This document shows positions 23,090 to 27,600 of a stretch of DNA of 27,600 nucleotides, one piece after another. Source of the DNA: Prevotellaceae bacterium (lineage in GTDB: Bacteria > Bacteroidota > Bacteroidia > Bacteroidales > UBA932); the NCBI GenBank assembly GCA_031284065.1, contig JAITAP010000011.1, positions 1 through 27,600 on the forward strand, in the 5' to 3' direction. The first letter of the stretch is position 1. Each line of letters starts with the position of its first letter. The notes below the pieces were generated by a model. It did no database searches. It was given only the letters and a program-made list of their open reading frames with translations, and had not been told where the DNA came from. A program made the position numbers and the translations under genes.

Positions 23090-24016
23090 TTAAGCTGTTT
23101 TTTCGCTTAAAAATGAGCTTAGCCTTTCGATGGCGCTCCGAATATCATCATCTGTTTTCAGCTCCACAGTAAGCTTTGCGCCGCCATTCGCCCCCCGCTT
23201 AATGTTCACCTTGCCGCTAAAGCATTTTTCAACGCTCTCAGCCAGCTTGAAAAACATCTCCGACAGCTTGTCTTCGCCTTCGTCGGCGGGCTGCGGCTTT
23301 TCCGGTTTCGGCTTGCTCAACGACTTCACCAGCTCCTCCACCTGCCGTACCGATAACCCCTGGTCGATAATTTTTTTTGCTATGCTCACCTGCTGCGTAA
23401 CGCCGTTGACGTTAATCAGCGCGCGCGCATGGCCCATTGAGATGAGCTGCTCGCGGATAGCCAGCTGAATTTCCTCCGGCAGCTTTATAAGCCGCAGGTA
23501 GTTTGCCACCGTAGAGCGTTTTTTTCCTACTTTTTCGCTAATTTCTTCCTGCGTGAGGCGCAGCTCGTCAATCAGCCGCTGGTAGCTCAGCGCGACTTCT
23601 ATGGCGTCGAGGTCGGTGCGCTGAATGTTTTCAATCAGCGCCATGAGCAGGCTGTCGTTATCGTTGGCTTCGCGCACGTAGGCGGGAATGGTTTCGTGGC
23701 CGAGCATTTTTGACGCGCGGTAGCGACGCTCGCCGCTGATGATTTGGTACTTGTTTTTGTCCACAGCGCGTACCGTGATGGGCTGTATAATCCCCAGGTG
23801 CTTGATTGACTCGGCAAGCTCCGCCAGCGATTCCTCATCGAACTTGGAGCGCGGTTGCTGCGGATTTGGCTCTATTTCCGACAGGGGGATTTCTTTTACC
23901 AGCTCCGATTTCACGGGGGGAGTTTGTCGCGCCGGAGCGGTTGCAGGCCCGGGAGTAGCCCGTTGCCCGTCGAGCAGCGCGCCTATCCCGCGACCTAAGC
24001 TTTCTTTTTTTGCCAT
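23090..24016 (-). CDS. parB: ParB/Spo0J chromosome-partitioning protein
   Basis: A 308-residue ParB that binds parS DNA sites near the origin, loads as a CTP-dependent clamp and recruits ParA and SMC. The N-terminus has a ParA-stimulating segment (KKESLGRGIGALLDG). The CTP-binding motifs are GERRYRA (95-101) and ENIQR (129-133), and the helix-turn-helix spans about 155-176 (TQEEISEKVGKKRSTVANYL). A C-terminal dimerisation domain completes it. It starts 17 bp after parA. No parS of the TGTTTCACGTGAAACA type was found in the window, so the binding sites are elsewhere or diverged. Confidence 0.97.
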   Translation of the reverse strand: MAKKESLGRGIGALLDGQRATPGPATAPARQTPPVKSELVKEIPLSEIEPNPQQPRSKFDEESLAELAESIKHLGIIQPITVRAVDKNKYQIISGERRYRASKMLGHETIPAYVREANDNDSLLMALIENIQRTDLDAIEVALSYQRLIDELRLTQEEISEKVGKKRSTVANYLRLIKLPEEIQLAIREQLISMGHARALINVNGVTQQVSIAKKIIDQGLSVRQVEELVKSLSKPKPEKPQPADEGEDKLSEMFFKLAESVEKCFSGKVNIKRGANGGAKLTVELKTDDDIRSAIERLSSFLSEKTA

Positions 24017-24033
24017 GGGTTTCTATGTTCTGT

Positions 24034-24822
24034 TTATTTTTCGTTGCTAATGTCCGCCGCGTTGTTGCGCTGCAAAAATTCGCGGGCAAGGTTCATGTAC
24101 CCTACGCTTCCGTTTGACTGAGCGTCGTAGAGGATAACCGGCTTCCCAAACGACGGGGCTTCGCTCAGCTTTACGTTGCGCATGATGATGGTTTCAAAAG
24201 CCATTGTGTCGAAGTGAGTGCGCACGTCCTCCACCACTTGGTTGGCGAGCCTCACGCGGGCGTCGTACATGGTGAGCAAAAAGCCTTCGATGGCAAGGTT
24301 GGGGTTTAGCCGTCCCTGCACCATGCGAATGGTATTGAGCAACCTGCTCAAGCCCTCAAGCGCAAAAAACTCGCACTGTATGGGAATAATTACCGAGTTG
24401 GCTGTCGTCAGGGCGTTGAGCGCGATAAGCCCCAGCGACGGAAGACAGTCGATAAAAACGTAGTCGTAGTCATCTTTTATCAGCGCAAGCACGCCATCCA
24501 ACACGCTTTCGCGGTTGGGTCTGTCCACCAGCTCCAGCTCCGCTCCCACGAGATCTACGCGCGAGGGCAGCAGGTGCAGGTTCTTGAGCTCGGTTTGCAG
24601 AATAGCGTCGCGCGGGTTTGCGTCATCAACCAAACATTCGTAAATGGTTGTCTTTACATTTTTCTCCTCAAACCCCAGACCGCTTGTGGCGTTTGCCTGA
24701 GGGTCGGCGTCTATGAGGAGCACGCGCTTTTCAAGCACAGCGAGGCTTGCCGACAGATTTATAGCGGTGGTGGTTTTGCCTACGCCGCCCTTTTGGTTTG
24801 CAATTGCAATTACTTTTGCCAT
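24034..24822 (-). CDS. parA: ParA/Soj chromosome-partitioning ATPase
   Basis: A 262-residue ParA-type ATPase. It has the deviant Walker A motif KGGVGKTTTAINLS (11-24), Walker A' LIDADPQANATSG (36-48) and Walker B YVFIDCLPSLG. These enzymes form ATP-bound dimers on nucleoid DNA that guide ParB-parS complexes. The gene leads the run parA-parB-DUF5683-mltD-SGNH-MBOAT-NlpC, all on the minus strand with small gaps. A one-mismatch -7 element, TATACTTG, lies on the minus strand at 24882-24889, giving a leader of about 50-55 nt. It is divergent from the lipid-kinase gene. Confidence 0.97.
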   Translation of the reverse strand: MAKVIAIANQKGGVGKTTTAINLSASLAVLEKRVLLIDADPQANATSGLGFEEKNVKTTIYECLVDDANPRDAILQTELKNLHLLPSRVDLVGAELELVDRPNRESVLDGVLALIKDDYDYVFIDCLPSLGLIALNALTTANSVIIPIQCEFFALEGLSRLLNTIRMVQGRLNPNLAIEGFLLTMYDARVRLANQVVEDVRTHFDTMAFETIIMRNVKLSEAPSFGKPVILYDAQSNGSVGYMNLAREFLQRNNAADISNEK

Positions 24823-24933
24823 TTGTATTTCCTGTTTTTTGTTAGCCCATAATGGAATACACTCACCTCCGAAATATCCTGCAAGTATAGCAATAAAACT
24901 CCAATTTTGTCCGATAATTTTATTAACAAATGT

Positions 24934-24947
24934 ATATTCCGGAATAT
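24934..24947. promoter_or_regulatory. 14-bp perfect palindrome in the divergent parA / lipid-kinase promoter region
   Basis: ATATTCCGGAATAT reads the same on both strands. It lies 13 bp upstream of the lipid-kinase -7 element, within its promoter, and about 45 bp beyond the parA -7 candidate. Position suggests a possible operator, without further support. Confidence 0.35.
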
Positions 24948-24960
24948 TCGCAAAAAATTC

Positions 24961-24968
24961 TACCTTTG
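24961..24968 (+). promoter_or_regulatory. -7 element of the lipid-kinase/nucleoid-protein operon
   Basis: TACCTTTG fits TAnnTTTG exactly, and transcription would start near 24973-24976. This decides the kinase start: ATG 24996 lies inside the message, while the longer frame's ATG at 24930 lies upstream of the promoter. Confidence 0.6.
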
Positions 24969-24995
24969 CACCGTGCTATCAAATTCGCACCAATC

Positions 24996-25955
24996 ATGCA
25001 AAATTCCGAAAAAATATCGCGCTGGATGGTAATCGTCAACCCTAAGGCAGGTCGGGGGCACGGGTTGAGAGACTGGCCTGTCATCTCAAACCGCCTCAAC
25101 TTTAGCGGCGTGGATTTTACCTGCGTATTTACCGAAAAAAAATTCCACGCGGTGGAGCTGACCGTCAAAGCCGTGAACGACGGCTTTCGCAAAATTGTGG
25201 TGGTAGGCGGCGACGGAACGGTCAACGAAGTGGTAAATGGCCTGTTCATACAAAGGCAGACGCCGGCGTGCGAGGTTACGCTCTCCGTAATTCCTGTGGG
25301 CACGGGCAACGACTGGGTGCGCATGTTGGGTATTCCGCGCACGTACAGCGACGCGGTGCACAGCATTTGCCGCGAGCAAACCATCCTGCAAGACGTGGGA
25401 AAAATCACCTTTGAGGAAGCGCGCGTAAAGCAAACCCGATACATGGCCAACGTGTCGGGCATTGGCTTTGACGCTATGGTCAACCGCCGATTCAACCGCC
25501 TCAAGGAGGCCGGACGAACGGGAAACTGGTCGTACCTGTTTAGCGCAATGGCCACGCTGTTCCGGTATCGCGCCAAGCGTTTTGTTGCAAAAGTTGACGG
25601 CAAAGATTTTTTCGACGGACGGCTGTTTAGCGGCGCGGTGGGCGTGGGAAAGTACAACGGCGGCGGAATGTTGCAAATGCCCGCTGCCGTAGTTGACGAC
25701 GGGCTTATGGACATCACCCTGATACGGAAAATGAGCTTTTACCGATTTTTCACCAACTTCCGGCGGCTCTACAACGGCACCATCTACAACTTTTACAAGG
25801 TAAAAGCCGCGCAGGGGAAAAATATTTCCGTAGCTTCGTACCCGCAAAGCCCCATTGAGATTGACGGCGAAGCCTGCGGGTATTCTCCCTTCACCTTTGA
25901 GCTCGTCCCCAAGAGCATAAAGGTGGTGGTAGGCGAAAAATTCCATCTGATATAA
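24996..25955 (+). CDS. Diacylglycerol-kinase-family lipid kinase
   Basis: A 319-residue member of the DagK/YegS/BmrU lipid-kinase family, which phosphorylates diacylglycerol or related lipids, recycling them into phospholipid synthesis. Motifs: MVIVNPKAGRGHG (11-23), VVVGGDGTVNEVVNGL (68-83, nucleotide-binding) and PVGTGNDWVRM (100-110). The C-terminal beta-rich domain holds ANVSGIGFDAMV and GGGMLQMPAAVVDDGLMD, plus the closing SPIEIDGEACGYSP segment. ATG 24996 is preferred over an in-frame ATG at 24930 because the promoter lies between them. It is followed three bases later by the nucleoid-protein gene, so they are co-transcribed. The exact lipid substrate cannot be told from sequence; sphingoid lipids are also possible in Bacteroidota. 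Confidence 0.93.
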   Translation: MQNSEKISRWMVIVNPKAGRGHGLRDWPVISNRLNFSGVDFTCVFTEKKFHAVELTVKAVNDGFRKIVVVGGDGTVNEVVNGLFIQRQTPACEVTLSVIPVGTGNDWVRMLGIPRTYSDAVHSICREQTILQDVGKITFEEARVKQTRYMANVSGIGFDAMVNRRFNRLKEAGRTGNWSYLFSAMATLFRYRAKRFVAKVDGKDFFDGRLFSGAVGVGKYNGGGMLQMPAAVVDDGLMDITLIRKMSFYRFFTNFRRLYNGTIYNFYKVKAAQGKNISVASYPQSPIEIDGEACGYSPFTFELVPKSIKVVVGEKFHLI

Positions 25956-25958
25956 GCA

Positions 25959-27005
25959 ATGATTACGAGCAACAACACAACGCTACAGGAGGTTGTAGCG
26001 CACCGCGTGGGCAGCAAGGCCGGCGAGGAGGGCGTGCGCCTTTCGGCAGCGCCGATGAGCGTGGACAGCGAAGCGAGCGAGCTCCTACTGCGCTACTTCC
26101 TATCGTCCTTCAAAGGGCAAGAGTACTACACCCTGCGGAGCGAAAACGACGCCTCCGAGCCGAACGCGGTGTATGGCAGCGTATGCGCCATTTTTGACAA
26201 GCCCGGCGCGCTGGTAGAGCAATCGGTTGTGCTGGCCAATCGTTTGTACGGGCAGAGCGCGGACAGCAAGGTAAAGGGGGGCGATTTTTTTGTCGCCTAC
26301 CTCAAGGATTGCATGGCGGACGGCGAAACGTTTGACGCGGTGGGGCTGTTCAAGGCCGAAAATCAGGAGCCCTTTTTGAAGCTGCTTCCGCGCGACGAAT
26401 GTTTCCACCTCTGCGCCGACAGCGGCATCAGCGTCAGCAAGCCGGACAGGGGTTGCCTCATCTTCAACACCGAGCGCGAAAAAGGATTTTTGGTCGCCAT
26501 AACGGGCAGCAGCCGGAGCATTAGCGACGAGCAGTACTGGACGGACGGCTTCCTGAACGCCGTGCAGCGTAAAGACGATTTCTTCCGAACGCAGCAAGCC
26601 ATATCGCTCTGCAAAAATTTTGTTACGCAGCGTCTGCCCGAAGCCTTTGAGGTAACCAAAGCCGACCAAGCCGACATGCTCAACAAATCGGTGAAATTTT
26701 TCAAGGAAAACGACAGCTTCAGCATCGACGAATTTGCGCAGGAGGTTATTGCCGACCCCGAAGCCATTAAGAGCTTCAAAAATTACAAGCACGAATTTGA
26801 CCGCGACAGCGACGACGAAATACCGGAACAGTTCGGAATATCGGAGGCTGCCGTAAAAAGTCAGGCGCGGGCGCTGAAAAGCGTGATAAAGCTCGACAAG
26901 AATTTCCACATTTACGTGCACGGCAGGCGGGAATACATTTCTCGCGGGTACGACGAAAAAACAGGGCTGCACTTTTACCAGCTGTTTTTTAAGGAGGAGG
27001 CGTAG
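25959..27005 (+). CDS. Nucleoid-associated protein, YejK/NdpA-like
   Basis: A 348-residue protein matching the 37-kDa nucleoid-associated family (YejK/NdpA). Recognised parts: an N-terminal domain with HRVGSKAGEEGVRLS and LLLRYFLSSFKGQEYYTLR, the segment FFVAYLKDCMADGETFDAVGLFKAENQEPFL, and a charged C-terminal half with ADQADMLNKSVKFFKEND and FSIDEFAQEVIADPEAIKSF. It is thought to bind DNA or nucleoid; its cellular role is poorly known. ATG 25959 follows the lipid-kinase stop by 3 bp, indicating translational coupling. It is convergent with the truncated pdxA fragment just downstream. Confidence 0.85.
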   Translation: MITSNNTTLQEVVAHRVGSKAGEEGVRLSAAPMSVDSEASELLLRYFLSSFKGQEYYTLRSENDASEPNAVYGSVCAIFDKPGALVEQSVVLANRLYGQSADSKVKGGDFFVAYLKDCMADGETFDAVGLFKAENQEPFLKLLPRDECFHLCADSGISVSKPDRGCLIFNTEREKGFLVAITGSSRSISDEQYWTDGFLNAVQRKDDFFRTQQAISLCKNFVTQRLPEAFEVTKADQADMLNKSVKFFKENDSFSIDEFAQEVIADPEAIKSFKNYKHEFDRDSDDEIPEQFGISEAAVKSQARALKSVIKLDKNFHIYVHGRREYISRGYDEKTGLHFYQLFFKEEA

Positions 27006-27028
27006 GGGGCGTTGAAAATTGGGAGCTC

Positions 27029-27268
27029 TTATAATTTTTGGCTGCTCCGGCGCTGCGCCATGCGAATAGCATAGTCGATGGATATGCTCATGGCTTGCTC
27101 GCTGGCAATGCCTTTTCCCGCCACCTCACGCGCCGTGCCGTGATCTACCGATACGCGAATAATGGGCAGACCCAGCGTAATGTTTACGCCGCGCACATCC
27201 ATTCGTTTTTTCTCCTCGTTCCACTTAAAGCCGTCCACCTTAAACGGAATATGCCCCTGGTCGTGGTT
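27029..27268 (-). pseudogene. 3' fragment of a pdxA/pdxA2-type dehydrogenase gene
   Basis: The minus strand from 27268 reads NHDQGHIPFKVDGFKWNEEK, then GVNITLGLPIIRVSVDHGTA, and ends QRRSSQKL with a stop at 27029. This is the C-terminal ~79 residues of PdxA (4-hydroxythreonine-4-phosphate dehydrogenase). The KWNEEKKRMD insertion is like the PdxA2 group, which acts on phosphorylated threonate or erythronate. HDQG and VDHGTA are strongly conserved. Just before HDQG, where the family has a Met-Tyr pair, the frame reads Pro-Asn after an in-frame TAA (27275-27277), so homology stops abruptly at about 27268. The remaining ~250 residues are missing on this side and replaced by a hairpin array. A GTG at 27238 could start a 69-residue remnant, but no functional enzyme is possible from it. 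Confidence 0.8.
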
Positions 27269-27329
27269 AGGATTTTAGTTTTCAATAAGTAATGGCTTTA
27301 GAGATGGCAGCCGTTTTTTATTGATATTA

Positions 27330-27583
27330 TTCCCCTACGGGGAACCGGAGCGAAGCGCAGCCAATTGTCGCCGATTTGCCGATACGCCATTGGCGCAGGG
27401 GCGGTTCGCGAACCGCCCCCTCTGCCTGAAAGGCAGATTTTTCATAACCGCAGGTCAACGACCTGCGGAGCGATGAGTGGCAAGTACCCCCAAGCCCTGA
27501 AAGGGCGTAATCATTAGCGTAGGGCAACGCCATACGAACGCCGCGCCCCCGCGTCGCCCCCCAAGCCCTGAAAGGGCGTAATC
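27330..27583. repeat. Array of small hairpins with GAA and AAC triloops
   Basis: At least seven short perfect or near-perfect stems lie in 254 bp. They are TTCCCC-TAC-GGGGAA (27330-27344), a 22-bp perfect palindrome (27398-27419), TCTGCCT-GAA-AGGCAGA (27421-27437), CCGCAGGTC-AAC-GACCTGCGG (27448-27468), GCCCT-GAA-AGGGC (27494-27506), CGTAGGGC-AAC-GCCATACG (27518-27536, one mismatch), and GCCCT-GAA-AGGGC again (27565-27577). Stem sequences differ while loops recur (GAA three times, AAC twice). The last hairpin repeats the fifth inside a 26-bp direct repeat (27487-27512 and 27558-27583). This resembles REP-like intergenic repeats. No transposase or coding gene is visible; the array may continue past the window. 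Confidence 0.75.
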
Positions 27584-27600
27584 CGTTTTTCCGCAAATTG

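Noticed and set aside
24923..25717. Open frame of 264 codons on the minus strand overlapping the lipid kinase
   Set aside because: Antisense to a gene with clear kinase motifs; Ser/Thr/Pro-rich shadow composition.
27487..27583. Direct repeat pair considered as a CRISPR array
   Set aside because: Only two copies of the 26-bp unit, the repeats are themselves hairpins within a wider repeat field, and no cas gene is present.
27327..27596. Open frame of 89 codons on the minus strand
   Set aside because: It is a translation of the hairpin array; its residues simply reflect the repeated stems and no protein family is recognisable.

Overview
The window looks like a chromosomal segment of a Bacteroidota (Bacteroidetes) bacterium. 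The evidence is a SusC/SusD/SusE-type outer-membrane glycan-uptake locus, TAnnTTTG-type promoters, an N-succinylornithine-type carbamoyltransferase, a DUF5683 protein next to parAB, and a YejK/NdpA-like nucleoid protein. No rRNA, tRNA or CRISPR array was found. Species cannot be assigned by eye.

Layout, left to right. (1) 1-6434, + strand: a hairpin terminator of an upstream gene, then susC-like, susD-like and susE/F-like genes. These would form one operon for binding and importing an unidentified glycan; no glycoside hydrolase or regulator of the locus lies inside the window. (2) 6435-6992: decayed remnants of a lipoprotein gene, a strong terminator, a 54-codon ORF with an almost leaderless promoter, and the promoter of the next gene. 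(3) 6993-9133: an MlaE-type lipid ABC permease (+) facing a MacB/FtsX-type permease (-), each without an ATPase gene beside it. (4) 9375-10490 (-): a WecA/TagO-like polyprenyl-phosphate glycosyl-1-phosphate transferase.

(5) 10595-15809: arginine biosynthesis. argC, argG and a GNAT acyltransferase lie on the - strand and the carbamoyltransferase argF' diverges on the + strand. A dinD-like gene sits between the GNAT gene and argG. Pro90 of the carbamoyltransferase predicts that the pathway runs through N-succinyl intermediates. (6) 15822-16823 (+): a polytopic DUF6427-like membrane protein, then a 264-bp inverted-repeat element (16857-17120) resembling a MITE or large bidirectional hairpin.

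(7) 17143-24822 (-), a cell-envelope and chromosome-segregation block in transcription order: parA, parB, DUF5683 protein, LysM lytic transglycosylase (MltD type), SGNH hydrolase, MBOAT O-acyltransferase, NlpC/P60 lipoprotein. Close spacing suggests co-transcription and a link between segregation, peptidoglycan cleavage and envelope O-acylation. (8) 24996-27005 (+): a diacylglycerol-kinase-family lipid kinase and the nucleoid-associated protein, 3 bp apart. (9) 27029-27600: the 3' end of a pdxA/pdxA2 gene, cut off at about 27268. It abuts an array of small hairpins with stereotyped GAA and AAC triloops that runs off the window.

The items most worth a second look are the hairpin array and its junction with pdxA, the long inverted repeat at 16857-17120, the predicted succinyl-type arginine pathway, the parAB-to-MBOAT gene string, and a 28-bp near-perfect palindrome inside dinD.
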